Positions 44,226 to 52,969 are shown, numbered from the stretch's first letter. The stretch: 64,000 bases of DNA from DATJLY01 sp035532935 (GCA_035532935.1 DATKQE010000090.1:62001-126000), one strand, 5' to 3'. Made by a program: numbers and translations. Notes: a model not told the origin generated them from the letters alone.

Positions 44226-45503
44226 ATGACCCGCTATGTGATCGAAGACCGGGAACGGATGACGTTCTCGGTCGACCGCGAGACCCTCGTCTCGCCGGAC
44301 GTGCTCGAGCGCGAGCACCGGGCGATCTTCGAGACCTGCTGGATCTATGTCGGGCATGGGTCGGAGGTCGCCCATCCCGGCGATTTCAAGAGCCGGCTGG
44401 TCGCGGGCCGGCCGATCATCTTGTGCCGCGACCGCCAGAACGCGGTGCGCTGCTTCCTCAACACCTGCCGCCATCGCGGTGCGCTCGTCTGCACCGAGCG
44501 CGAAGGCACGACGCGCTATTTCACCTGCCGCTATCACGGCTGGACCTATGATACCGACGGGTCGCTGCACAACGTTCCGGGCGAAGACGCCTATGGGGCG
44601 AATTTCGACCGGGCCGGGCTCGGCCTCGTGCCGGCGCCGCGGCTCGAAGCCTATCGCGATTTCTATTTTCTCAACCTCGACCCAAACGCGGTGGCGCTCG
44701 ACACCTATCTCGCCGGTGCCAAGGAATATATCGATCTCGTCGTCGAACAGTCGCCGTCCGGCCAGCTCGAGGTCATCGCGGGCGCGCAGGAATACGACAT
44801 CCGCGCCAATTGGAAGCTGCTGGTCGAGAACAGCGTCGACGACTACCACCTGCCGACGACCCATACGACCTGGCTCAACTATATGCGCTCGGCCGGCGTC
44901 ACGACGCGGCCGCCGCGCGATTCGGGCCTGCTGCTGCCGACCAAAGGGGCGGGCAAGGATCTCGGCAACGGTCACCTCACCACCGACAATCCCAATTTCC
45001 GCGGCCGGCCGGTCGCGGCTTGGATTTCGATCTATGGCGAGGACGCCAAGGAGGACATCGCCGCGATCCGGCGTGAGCTGGTGGCGCGTCTCGGCGAGGC
45101 ACGGGCGGCACGGGTCGCGGACACCAACCGCAATCTCGTCATCTTTCCCAATGTCGTCATCAACGATGGTTCGTCGGTGACGGTGCGCACCTTCTTTCCC
45201 AAATCACCCGACCACATGCAGGTGACGGCCTGGGCAATGGGTCCGGTCGAGGAGACCCCGGCACAACGGGCGCGGCGGCTCGATGCCTTTCTCACCTTCT
45301 ACGGGCCGGGCGGCTTTGCCACCCCCGACGACGTGGCGGCGCTCGAACTGGTGCAGCGCGGCCTCGCCAACACGCGCGACGTGCGCTGGTCCGACGTGTC
45401 GCGCGGCATGAACCGCGGACCCGACGAGCAGCTCAACACCGACGAGGGCCATCTGCGCGTGTTCTGGCGCCGTTGGAGCGCGTTGATGGAGCGCGCGCCA
45501 TGA
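44226..45503 (+). CDS. Rieske aromatic ring-hydroxylating dioxygenase, alpha subunit
   Basis: This 425-residue oxygenase subunit has the Rieske 2Fe-2S motif Cys81-x-His83 (CRHRGA) and Cys101-x2-His104 (CRYHGW), and the mononuclear iron site Asp205, His208, His213 in ENSVDDYHLPTTH, with a later Asp in TPDDVAALEL. AGGAGGCGCG precedes ATG 44226. It overlaps the beta subunit by ATGA. Such enzymes make cis-dihydrodiols from aromatic acids or hydrocarbons; the dehydrogenase two genes on suggests a carboxylated aromatic. No reductase is seen, but two Rieske ferredoxins lie 7-8 kb away. Confidence 0.93.
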   Translation: MTRYVIEDRERMTFSVDRETLVSPDVLEREHRAIFETCWIYVGHGSEVAHPGDFKSRLVAGRPIILCRDRQNAVRCFLNTCRHRGALVCTEREGTTRYFTCRYHGWTYDTDGSLHNVPGEDAYGANFDRAGLGLVPAPRLEAYRDFYFLNLDPNAVALDTYLAGAKEYIDLVVEQSPSGQLEVIAGAQEYDIRANWKLLVENSVDDYHLPTTHTTWLNYMRSAGVTTRPPRDSGLLLPTKGAGKDLGNGHLTTDNPNFRGRPVAAWISIYGEDAKEDIAAIRRELVARLGEARAARVADTNRNLVIFPNVVINDGSSVTVRTFFPKSPDHMQVTAWAMGPVEETPAQRARRLDAFLTFYGPGGFATPDDVAALELVQRGLANTRDVRWSDVSRGMNRGPDEQLNTDEGHLRVFWRRWSALMERAP

Positions 45504-45988
45504 GCATCGCCGTGACCCGCGCCGAGGTCGAGGACCTGTTCTATCGCGAGGCCGCCCTGCTCGACGCCTGGCAAATCGAAGCATGGCTCGAGCTGCTGAC
45601 GGAAGATGCCGGCTATTACGTGCCGCCCAACGACAAGCCCGACGCCGACCACCGCACCACGCTCTTCACCATCGCCGACAACAATGCAAGGTTGCGCGAG
45701 CGGGTGAAGCGGATCATGGACCCGAGCTGCCACGCCGAATATCCGCATTCGCGCACGCGGCGCTTCATCAGCAACGTGCGCGTCACCGCGACCGAAGGCG
45801 ATAGGATCCGCGTCGCGGCCAATTTCATGGTCCACCGCTTCCGGCGCGACAGCGACATGCGCGTCTTCGTCGGCGAGTACCGCTATACGCTGCGGCGCGA
45901 GCACGGAACGCTCAAGATCGCCGAACGGCGCGCGGTGCTCGACGCCGAGGAACTCGGTACCCTCGGCGCCGTGAGCTTCATCCTGTGA
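45500..45988 (+). CDS. Ring-hydroxylating dioxygenase, beta subunit
   Basis: This 162-residue SnoaL-like small subunit fits structural beta subunits of alpha3beta3 dioxygenases. Typical parts are VEDLFYREAALLDAWQIEAWLELL near the start, YPHSRTRRFISNVRV in the middle and RRAVLDAEEL near the end. It overlaps the alpha gene by ATGA and the dehydrogenase by GTGA, so all three are translationally coupled. Confidence 0.92.
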   Translation: MSIAVTRAEVEDLFYREAALLDAWQIEAWLELLTEDAGYYVPPNDKPDADHRTTLFTIADNNARLRERVKRIMDPSCHAEYPHSRTRRFISNVRVTATEGDRIRVAANFMVHRFRRDSDMRVFVGEYRYTLRREHGTLKIAERRAVLDAEELGTLGAVSFIL

Positions 45989-47178
45989 GCGCGGGAACGA
46001 ACCAACCCGTCGGCCTCGGCATCGTCGGCCTGGGCACGGCGGGCGCGATGATGGTCCGGGCCGCTGCGCGCCACCCGGGCATAAGGATCGCGGCGGCGTG
46101 CGATCCCCTTGCCGCACCTCGCGACGCGCTGGCCCGAGCGTTCGGCGCGCATCCCTATGCCGAATTCGATACGCTGCTCGCCGATCCGGCGGTCGAAGCG
46201 GTCTATATCGCCACGCCGCACCAGTTCCACGCCGCGCAGGCCATCCGCGCGGCCGAGCGCGGCAAGCACGTGATCGTCGAGAAGCCGCTCGCGCTGACGC
46301 TCGCCGATTGCGATGCAGTGATCGCCGCCGTTGAGCGCTGCGGCACGACGCTCATCGTCGGCCACACTCACGCCTTCGATCCCAATATCGGCGTGATGCG
46401 GCGGATTGTCGCGGACGGCACGCTCGGCCGGCTCGGCATGATCGCCGCCTTGAACTATACGAACTTCCTCTATCGTCCACGCCGGCCCGAGGAGCTCGAC
46501 ACCGCCCAGGGCGGCGGCATCGTCTTCAACCAGTTGCCGCATCAGATCGATATCGCGCGCCGTCTCGGCGGCGGGCGCGTGCGCAGCGTGCGTGCGGCGC
46601 TGGGTGCGCTCGACCCCGAGCGCGCGACCGAGGGCAACGGCATGGTCTTTCTCGACTTCGAGAGCGACGCCGCCGCCTCGTTGGTCTATGGCGGCTACGA
46701 CTTCTTCGACAGCGACGAGCTGCATTTCTGGGTGAGCGAGGCCGGCACGGCAAAACCGCAAGGCGGCCACGGCGCCGCCCGCCGCGCCCTCAAGGCGCGC
46801 ACCGTGCCCGAGACCGTGCTGCGCAGCGAGCGCGGCTTTCGCGGCGCTGCGCCGAGCGAGGCGCAGCCGCATCTGCCGCATTTCGGCCTCGTCATCGTCA
46901 CTTGCGAAAAGGGCGAGCTGCGCGCCTCGGCCGACGGCGTCATGGTCTATGACGAGGACGGCGCCCGCGAATGCGCCGTCGCGCGCGGCGCCGGCTGGGC
47001 CGGGCATGGCGATGCGCTCCAGGCGCTGGTGACGGCATTGCGCGACGGCCGGCGCTCGTTCAGCGATGCGCGCTGGGGCAAGGCCAATGTCGAAGTCATG
47101 CTGGCGGTGCTGCGTTCCGCACGCGAGCGGCGCGAAATCCCGCTGTCGCACCAGGTGGCGCTGCCGGAGGGCGAATGA
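45985..47178 (+). CDS. Gfo/Idh/MocA family dehydrogenase (dihydrodiol dehydrogenase-like)
   Basis: This 397-residue NAD(P)-dependent oxidoreductase starts at GTG 45985. The Rossmann motif is GIVGLGTAGAMMVRAA and the family EKP motif is at 99-101. The C-terminal half has FNQLPHQIDIARRLGGG, close to phthalate 4,5-cis-dihydrodiol dehydrogenases (Pht4/OphB type). Its place right behind a dioxygenase supports the role of oxidising a cis-dihydrodiol to a catechol, but the substrate is inferred. Confidence 0.85.
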   Translation: MSAGTNQPVGLGIVGLGTAGAMMVRAAARHPGIRIAAACDPLAAPRDALARAFGAHPYAEFDTLLADPAVEAVYIATPHQFHAAQAIRAAERGKHVIVEKPLALTLADCDAVIAAVERCGTTLIVGHTHAFDPNIGVMRRIVADGTLGRLGMIAALNYTNFLYRPRRPEELDTAQGGGIVFNQLPHQIDIARRLGGGRVRSVRAALGALDPERATEGNGMVFLDFESDAAASLVYGGYDFFDSDELHFWVSEAGTAKPQGGHGAARRALKARTVPETVLRSERGFRGAAPSEAQPHLPHFGLVIVTCEKGELRASADGVMVYDEDGARECAVARGAGWAGHGDALQALVTALRDGRRSFSDARWGKANVEVMLAVLRSARERREIPLSHQVALPEGE

Positions 47179-47188
47179 GGGCAACGCC

Positions 47189-47767
47189 ATGACGTGCTTC
47201 GTCTACGCGGTGCGCTGCAATTTCGCGCAGCCCGACCTCGAGGACCAGTGGAACGCCTGGTACAGCGGTCCCAAGCTCGAGGAGATGCTGCGCAAGCCGC
47301 ATTTCCTCTCGGTCCAGCGCTTCACGGCCGCGGCGCTCGATACGCGGCGCAAATACCTGGCGCTGTGGATCATCGCTTCGCCCGATGCGTTCACAACCGA
47401 GGAATACCGTTCGGACTGGGGCTTTTTCGCGTGGACCTCGCACATCCGCGACTGGAGCCGTGATCTTTATCGTGCGACGCTCGACGCGACCGATCCGCTG
47501 TTCGACATCGGCCCGGGCGAGGCGCTCTATCGCGCCGGCTTCGATGGCAGGACCGATGAGGCGGCCCGGAGTGCGCTCGAGCGGGTGCGAACCCGCCGCC
47601 CCGGCGTGGCCTGGCTCGAAGCCGCGGGGCTCGACCGGCATGCGCCAATCCTTGGCCTCAAGAAGATTGCGGCCACGGAACGGGTAGCGCCGCTCGCCGG
47701 CCCTGACGCTCCGGTCGAAACCGTGTTTGCGCCGCTTACGCGTCGTTTCGTCGCTTCCCAGAATTGA
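47189..47767 (+). CDS. Small conserved protein, dimeric alpha/beta-barrel-like
   Basis: This 192-residue protein lies 10 bases after the dehydrogenase, so it is probably in the same operon. The first about 100 residues (FVYAVRCNFAQPD, EDQWNAWYSGPKLEEML, HFLSVQRFTA) look like a DUF4286/ABM-type dimeric barrel, a fold often used by small monooxygenases, isomerases or decarboxylases. The C-terminal third has no feature I recognise. The function is unknown. Confidence 0.6.
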   Translation: MTCFVYAVRCNFAQPDLEDQWNAWYSGPKLEEMLRKPHFLSVQRFTAAALDTRRKYLALWIIASPDAFTTEEYRSDWGFFAWTSHIRDWSRDLYRATLDATDPLFDIGPGEALYRAGFDGRTDEAARSALERVRTRRPGVAWLEAAGLDRHAPILGLKKIAATERVAPLAGPDAPVETVFAPLTRRFVASQN

Positions 47768-47834
47768 AGCCGAAAGAGGTTTCCCGGTCGCGCGCCGCCC
47801 GTTACCATGGCGGACAAAGCGACGGAGGTCGGGC

Positions 47835-48860
47835 ATGCGGTTCGGTCTTTTCGGCGGAGCACGGTCGCGCGGCGGCGGTCCGCATGGCGATAGCACCGGC
47901 TACAAGGAATATATCGACTATGTGTGCGAGGCCGAGGAACTCGGCTTCCACAGCGTCTTCATCGTCGAGCATCATTTCACCGGCTTCGGCCAGGTCTCCG
48001 CCTCGCTCAACATCCTGAGCTATCTCGCGGCGCGCACCGACCGCATTCGGCTTGGCACGGCCGTGGTGGTGCTGCCGTGGCACAATCCCGTGCTGGTCGC
48101 CGAGCAGGCGGCGACGCTCGACCTCTTGTCGGACGGCCGGCTCGATTTCGGTGTCGGCAAGGGCTATCGCGACTACGAGTTCGCCGGATTCTGCGTCCCG
48201 GTCGCGGAGGCGACCGAACGCTTCGACGAGGCGATGGCGGTCATCCGCAAGGCCTGGACGGACGCGGGTGCGCGTTTTTCCCATCACGGCAAGCGCTGGC
48301 ATTTCGACAATGTCGTGGTCGAGCCAGCACCGGTGCAACAGCCGCACCCGCCGTTCTGGCTCGGCGCCGGCAGCGAGGAATCGATCCGGCGGGCGGCGCG
48401 CGAGGGCTACAACCTGCTGCTCGATCAGATCGGATCCACCGATCTCACCATCGCCCGCGTCGCGGCCTTCCGCGACGAATGCGCGCGGGTCGGGCGGCCC
48501 TACCATCCGGCGATGACAGCCGCGACCCGTGGCCTGCAGATCGTGCGCAATGCGGCCGAGCGTGAGGCCGCGCTGGCGGTCCGCTACAACGTCCTCAAGA
48601 ACATCGGCGGGCTGGCCCGCGGGCCGGGCGCGGCACGCTATTCGAACCTCAGCGACGTGTCCGGACCGCCGATCGAGTTCGACGACGCGCCGCTCCTGGG
48701 TTCGCCCGAGGAGATCATCCAGCGGCTCAAGCGGCTCGAGGCGGGTGGCGTCGATTACGTGCTCTTCGTCGATCCACGGCCGTCGCTCGAGGCGCTGCGG
48801 ATCGTCGCGCGCGAGATCATGCCGGAGTTCGCGCCCACGAATGAACCGGTGGCTGGATAG
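47835..48860 (+). CDS. LLM class flavin-dependent oxidoreductase
   Basis: This 341-residue luciferase-like TIM-barrel protein starts at ATG 47835 with GGAGG upstream. Typical features are SVFIVEHHFTGFGQV, RIRLGTAVVVLPWHNP and LDFGVGKGYRDYEF. Such enzymes use FMNH2 (or F420) to oxidise substrates, often cleaving C-S, C-N or ketone bonds in catabolic clusters. It lies 67 bases after the barrel gene. The substrate and the flavin reductase are not identified. Confidence 0.88.
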   Translation: MRFGLFGGARSRGGGPHGDSTGYKEYIDYVCEAEELGFHSVFIVEHHFTGFGQVSASLNILSYLAARTDRIRLGTAVVVLPWHNPVLVAEQAATLDLLSDGRLDFGVGKGYRDYEFAGFCVPVAEATERFDEAMAVIRKAWTDAGARFSHHGKRWHFDNVVVEPAPVQQPHPPFWLGAGSEESIRRAAREGYNLLLDQIGSTDLTIARVAAFRDECARVGRPYHPAMTAATRGLQIVRNAAEREAALAVRYNVLKNIGGLARGPGAARYSNLSDVSGPPIEFDDAPLLGSPEEIIQRLKRLEAGGVDYVLFVDPRPSLEALRIVAREIMPEFAPTNEPVAG

Positions 48861-48880
48861 CGCGGCCGCCCTCGACGACC

Positions 48881-49681
48881 CTACGCCGCGGCAAGGCCCG
48901 CGCGCGCGTAGTCGAAACGTGCCGGTTCGATCTCGCCGCGGAAGATCGCCGCAATGCGCGCCTCCGAAATGGGGAAGCTGAACTGTTCGTTGCGCATGCG
49001 GATGCGGTGGCGGAGTTGGTCTGCGACCAGCGCGCTCATCAACTCCCAATCGGCGTCGCTGAAGCCTTCGTTGCCGATATCGACGATGCCGCGCAGCATG
49101 TGCTCGAACTCGTCCTCGAACACGAAGGTGCAGGCCTTGGCGATCATGTCGTCGATCCCGCCTTTTCCCCCCAGCTTCTTGCCTTCGGCGAACAGCGCGC
49201 AATAGCCGCCTTCGGTGAAATTGCAGGCGCGCAGGCCGACCGTGCCGTGCTTGTCCTGATGACCGTGCCGCAACGCCGCCAGCGCGTCCTCCGCGGGCCA
49301 ACTCGAAAGCGCTTCGGGCGTGATCGGCGGCGTCTCGGCCGGCCGGATCGCGTCGTAGATGTCGGCGAAGGCGCAGTAGTGCGAGAACTCCGCCTTGAGC
49401 CCTTCGAGCACGTCGAGAACCTCGCTGCGGGGCAGCCCACGGTCGATCTCCTGCTGCCGCTCGAGGAGATATTTCATCACGCCGACGAAGGCGCCGCCGC
49501 GGTCGTATTTCTGCGCCCCCGTCCCCCAGAACTCCTTGAAGCATTGCCGCTCGAGCCAGCGAAGGTCGGTCGCTGCCCTGCGCAGCGGCGCGGTCCAATA
49601 GGTGCGGACCACTTCCGCTTCGCCGGCCCAATAGTGTGCCGCGGCGGCGACCAGACGTTCGATCTGGGCTCTGGCGTTCAT
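48881..49681 (-). CDS. Putative ferritin-like diiron protein of unknown function
   Basis: This is a 266-residue soluble, mostly helical protein I do not recognise as a named family. It has two ExxH pairs, Glu98-x-x-His101 (KAEFSHYC) and Glu191-x-x-His194 (EDEFEHML), and a Glu157 between them (NFTEGGYC), the order expected of a carboxylate-bridged diiron four-helix bundle; the first-helix Glu may be Glu44, Glu50 or Glu74. It is convergent with the LLM gene and divergent from the binding protein. An oxygenase or N-oxygenase role is possible but unproven. Confidence 0.55.
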   Translation of the reverse strand: MNARAQIERLVAAAAHYWAGEAEVVRTYWTAPLRRAATDLRWLERQCFKEFWGTGAQKYDRGGAFVGVMKYLLERQQEIDRGLPRSEVLDVLEGLKAEFSHYCAFADIYDAIRPAETPPITPEALSSWPAEDALAALRHGHQDKHGTVGLRACNFTEGGYCALFAEGKKLGGKGGIDDMIAKACTFVFEDEFEHMLRGIVDIGNEGFSDADWELMSALVADQLRHRIRMRNEQFSFPISEARIAAIFRGEIEPARFDYARAGLAAA

Positions 49682-49785
49682 AGCGATTCTCCCAATGGCG
49701 CGTCCGTGCCGATGAATGTTTCCGGTTTAACGCAATTCGACGCCCATGCTAAGGTCTTTCGCGAAACGCAAGGGGAGGTGCGATC

Positions 49786-50778
49786 ATGAACATATCAAGT
49801 AAAGGATTCGCCGTGCCGATGGTAGCGGCTGCCGCGGCGCTCGTTGCCGTCTTGTGCCTCGGCTCCGGCGGCATCGCCCCGGCGCGGGCCGAGACGCTGC
49901 GCGTGGGCAAGGTGGTGGCGCAGAATTTCGGCTTCGTGCCGCTCAATGTCGGGGTGGCGCAGGGCTATTTCAAAAAGCAGGGGCTCGACATCGACGAGAT
50001 CGATTTCGGCGGCGGTGCCAAACAGCAGCAGGCGGTGGCCGCCGGCAGCGTCGACATTGCTATCGGCGGCGGCACCGACATGGCGTTCATCGCCAAGGGC
50101 GTGCCCGAGCTCGCGGTGGCGGCGATCACGACCTCGCCGGCGTTCATGGGCTACATCGTCGGCGCGGATTCGACCGTGCATTCCGCCGATGACCTCAAGG
50201 GCAAGAAGATCGGGGTGACGACGGCCGGCTCGCTCACGCGCTGGCTCGTCGACGAGTTGAACCGGGTCAAGGGCTGGGGTAGCGGCGGTGCCGTGCCGAT
50301 CGCGATCGGCGGCCAGCTTTCAACCGAGCTCGCCGCGCTCAAGACCCACGAGATCGACGCGTTCATCGACGCGCCCGCAATCGGCTACGAGCTCGAGACG
50401 AAGAAGGACGGGCGGCTACTGTTCCCCGTCTCCGACTACGTGCACGATTTCGATACGTTCGTCATCTATGCGACCGACCCGCTGGTGAAGAAAAATCCCG
50501 ACGCGATCCGGCGCTTTCTCAAGGCATGGTTCGAATCCGTCGCCTTCATGAAGACCCACAAGGCCGAGACGGTGGCGATCACGCGCAAGATCACCGGATT
50601 CTCCCAGGAAGTGGAGGAGCGCGAATACGATCTGCTGATGGCGCAATTCTCCTCGGACGGGAAATTCGACCAGAAGGGGCTGTCGAAGCTCCGCAGTTCG
50701 TTCACAGATCTGAAGATCCTGCCGAGCCCGCCCGACATGACGAAGCTCTATACCGAGGCCTATCTGCCGAAGATGTAG
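49786..50778 (+). CDS. ABC transporter substrate-binding protein, NMT1/SsuA type
   Basis: This 330-residue periplasmic protein has a signal peptide (about residues 1-35, ending PARA) and the two-lobed NMT1/THI5-like fold: FGFVPLNVGVAQGYFKKQGLDI, GGGTDMAFIAKGVPE and LKGKKIGVTTAGS. These bind sulfonates, taurine, aromatic acids or pyrimidines. GGGGAGGTG precedes the ATG. No permease or matching ATPase is next to it; the ATPase at 60420 is of a different transporter class. Confidence 0.9.
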   Translation: MNISSKGFAVPMVAAAAALVAVLCLGSGGIAPARAETLRVGKVVAQNFGFVPLNVGVAQGYFKKQGLDIDEIDFGGGAKQQQAVAAGSVDIAIGGGTDMAFIAKGVPELAVAAITTSPAFMGYIVGADSTVHSADDLKGKKIGVTTAGSLTRWLVDELNRVKGWGSGGAVPIAIGGQLSTELAALKTHEIDAFIDAPAIGYELETKKDGRLLFPVSDYVHDFDTFVIYATDPLVKKNPDAIRRFLKAWFESVAFMKTHKAETVAITRKITGFSQEVEEREYDLLMAQFSSDGKFDQKGLSKLRSSFTDLKILPSPPDMTKLYTEAYLPKM

Positions 50779-50786
50779 AAAAGCGA

Positions 50787-50820
50787 CGCCCGCCCGCCCC
50801 CGTCGGGGAGCGGGCGGGCG
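50787..50820 (-). terminator. Long GC hairpin between convergent genes
   Basis: A perfect 11-bp stem (50787-50797 with 50810-50820) encloses a CCCC-GTC-GGGG inner stem. On the minus strand it is followed by TCGCTTTTCTAC, a weak T-rich stretch, so it best fits the terminator of the amidohydrolase operon, and may also stop the binding-protein transcript coming from the other side. Confidence 0.6.
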
Positions 50821-50847
50821 CGAACCCGCGTCTGGTGCGGCTGCCGC

Positions 50848-52077
50848 CTATTGCGCGGCGGTGCGCATCGCCTTGCGCTGTTGCTTCGCATCGGAGATGG
50901 TCGGCTCGAGATTGAAGACGCGCAGGGCATTGCCGCCGAGGATGTTGCGCTTGGCCTGCTCGGAAAGGAACGGCAGGTCATAGATCGTGCTCGGCAGGTC
51001 CATGTCCCAGTGGGGATAGTCGGACGAGTAGAGGAGCTGCGTCTCGGCCTTGATCATCTCGAAGGTCAGCTCGAGCGCCTTGCGGTTGTCCACCATCTCC
51101 ATGGGCTGGGTGGTGTAGTACATCTGCCGCATGTAGTCGCTCGGCTTCTCCTTGAGCAGCGGCACCTCGGAGCTGCGCATCATGTACTCGTTGTCGAGCC
51201 GCTGCATGAGGAACGGCAGCCAGGCGAGGCCGCTCTCGATCCACAGCACCTTGAGCTTGGGGAAGCGCACGGGCAGGCCGTTCACCACCCAGTTGGTGAG
51301 ATGAACGACGTTGTACCAGGTGAAGCCCAGCGCGTGCACGGCGATGAAGCGGTTGCACAGCTCCATGGTGCGGTCGCCGCCCCACATGAAGCCGGAATGG
51401 AACGCCAGCGGCAATCCCCGCTCCTGCATCGCCGCATAGGTCTTCATGTAGACGTTGTCATAGACGCCCTTGTAGCGCGGGGCGGTGACGCAGAAGCCGA
51501 CGACGCCGGGCTTGTCACCGAATTCCTCGACCATCTTGTAGGAGGCCTCGGGGTCGTTGAACGGCAGATAGAGGCTGGCCTTGATCCGCGGCTCGGCCGA
51601 GAGGACGTGGTCGACCAGCCAGCGGTTATAGGCGCGGGCGAGCGCGACCTCGACCTCGACCCGTGGCGTGAGGCCAAGCGACAGCATCGGCGTCGGAAAG
51701 AGGCAGGTCACGTCGACGCCGAAGGCATCCATCCAGCGGCGGGTCAGCGAGACGTCGCGATGCACGGTGTCCGGCGTCTTCTCGCGATGGCGTCCCTTGT
51801 AGCGCGTGACGCGCCCGGCCATCTCCTGGTAGGAGCCCCGCGGCGAGGTGATGCCGCCTTCGCGCACGCCCTGGAACCGCGCCTGGTGGCGGAGCACCGG
51901 ATCCTCAATGTATTCCAGGATCTGGCTGAACGACTCGGTCTCGTAATGATGCGAGTCGACATCGACGATGCAGAAATCCTCGTACCGCCGCTTGGCCGCC
52001 TGCTCGGCCGCATGCGCGAGGACCGTCGGCGTATCGAATTCTTCGAGCGATAAATCGCGAATATTGACGGTATCCAT
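50848..52077 (-). CDS. Amidohydrolase_2 family protein, cassette copy A
   Basis: This 409-residue TIM-barrel protein belongs to the ACMSD-like amidohydrolase family, many of whose members are non-oxidative decarboxylases or hydrolases. Candidate metal residues are in IVDVDSHHYE, AFHSG and YSSDYPHWD. The N-terminus of about 35 residues (DTVNIRDLSLEEFDTPT) is also present in copy B at 53361 and is not usual for the family. Long stretches match copy B (NEYMMRSSE, KPSDYMRQMYYTTQPMEMV). It lies downstream of a 121-residue Rieske ferredoxin and a 114-residue unknown protein. Confidence 0.85.
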   Translation of the reverse strand: MDTVNIRDLSLEEFDTPTVLAHAAEQAAKRRYEDFCIVDVDSHHYETESFSQILEYIEDPVLRHQARFQGVREGGITSPRGSYQEMAGRVTRYKGRHREKTPDTVHRDVSLTRRWMDAFGVDVTCLFPTPMLSLGLTPRVEVEVALARAYNRWLVDHVLSAEPRIKASLYLPFNDPEASYKMVEEFGDKPGVVGFCVTAPRYKGVYDNVYMKTYAAMQERGLPLAFHSGFMWGGDRTMELCNRFIAVHALGFTWYNVVHLTNWVVNGLPVRFPKLKVLWIESGLAWLPFLMQRLDNEYMMRSSEVPLLKEKPSDYMRQMYYTTQPMEMVDNRKALELTFEMIKAETQLLYSSDYPHWDMDLPSTIYDLPFLSEQAKRNILGGNALRVFNLEPTISDAKQQRKAMRTAAQ

Positions 52078-52098
52078 CTGGCGCTCCTTTGGAGGGGT

Positions 52099-52443
52099 TC
52101 AGCCGGCGATTTCGCTGTCGGCCGTGGCACGCTTGCGCTTGCCGATGCTGGTCCAGGACTGCCACAGCCCCAACTCGAAGACGAGTGAATTGACCGCTTC
52201 GAGCATGGCGGTGCAGCCGATCATCACGTCGGTGACGGTGACGCCGACATTGCGCGCGAACGGCGCCGGCGCGTCGCCTTCCTGCGCCTTCGCGGCATAG
52301 AGCCTGACGCAGCTCGCGAAGATCTGGCCGAGCGCGTCGTCGGGGATGTCGGCGAGGCGGTTCTCGTCGATCGCTTCGGAAAAAGCGGCCGCGATCTCGC
52401 TGGCAAGTTCGGAGATTTTCGCGCCGCCGTCAGACTGCGACAT
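52099..52443 (-). CDS. Small protein of unknown function in cassette A
   Basis: This 114-residue protein overlaps the end of the Rieske ferredoxin gene by 14 bases and lies 21 bases before the amidohydrolase, so it is in the same operon. It is helical, with KISELASEIAAAFSEAIDENRL and VTVTDVMIGCTAMLEAVNSLVFELGLWQSW; one Cys lies in each half. No motif or membrane segment identifies it. Cassette B has no equivalent. Confidence 0.65.
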   Translation of the reverse strand: MSQSDGGAKISELASEIAAAFSEAIDENRLADIPDDALGQIFASCVRLYAAKAQEGDAPAPFARNVGVTVTDVMIGCTAMLEAVNSLVFELGLWQSWTSIGKRKRATADSEIAG

Positions 52444-52795
52444 AGATTTCACCGTTGCGTTCGACCACGTTGAATTTCTGCAGCCGGATGCGCGGGTTGC
52501 ACACGTGCGTCCCGTCGGCGAGATGGTATTCGTAGCCATGCCACGGGCAGACAATGTGCATGTCGGCCTCGTCGAAGCTCTGCCCGAGGAAGATGCCATC
52601 CTTGCCGATATTGTCGACCACCTGAGGCATTCTCATCCCCTCGCAGGCCGGTCCGCCCTGATGCGGGCAATAGTTGCGGTAGGCGTAGTATTTTCCCGCT
52701 TGGCGGATGATGCCGATCTCGAGCTCGCCGGACCGCACCACGCGGACCCCGCCTTCAGCAATCTCCCCGTCGCGGCACACCAGAATATCGGCCAT
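52430..52795 (-). CDS. Rieske-type ferredoxin, cassette copy A
   Basis: This 121-residue soluble protein has a full Rieske 2Fe-2S site: Cys-x-His in NYCPHQGGPACEG and Cys-x2-His in VCPWHGYEY. It could give electrons to an oxygenase or serve the amidohydrolase operon directly. A gapless alignment with copy B at 52970 gives, by hand count, about 63 identical positions of 121. It starts at 52795, facing copy B across 174 bases. Confidence 0.9.
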   Translation of the reverse strand: MADILVCRDGEIAEGGVRVVRSGELEIGIIRQAGKYYAYRNYCPHQGGPACEGMRMPQVVDNIGKDGIFLGQSFDEADMHIVCPWHGYEYHLADGTHVCNPRIRLQKFNVVERNGEIYVAV

Positions 52796-52969
52796 GGCGC
52801 TCCCAATCCTTTCCCCTGCGTTCGCGGCTTCCACCGCGCTCGACCTTGCTGTTGAAGGGTAAGACCCGGGTTTTTCTCCGTCAATGGCGTTATGGCCGGT
52901 CGAAGTCGGCCCTTGACCGGTCATCGGCACTCGGTGACGATGGCAGCGGCGACGCCAGGGGAGAGCTTC
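52796..52969. promoter_or_regulatory. Shared divergent promoter region of the two cassettes
   Basis: These 174 bases lie between the two Rieske genes and should hold both promoters. Two perfect palindromes stand out: ACCCGGGT (52865-52872) and TGACCGGTCA (52915-52924), the latter with a half-copy GGCCGGTC at 52895-52902. They could be operators for one regulator controlling both cassettes. No regulator gene is nearby, and no strong -10/-35 pair was fixed. Confidence 0.4.

Noticed and set aside
47802..49631. 609-residue minus-strand frame across the LLM gene
   Set aside because: The LLM gene on the plus strand has clear family motifs and a ribosome site; this frame has neither.
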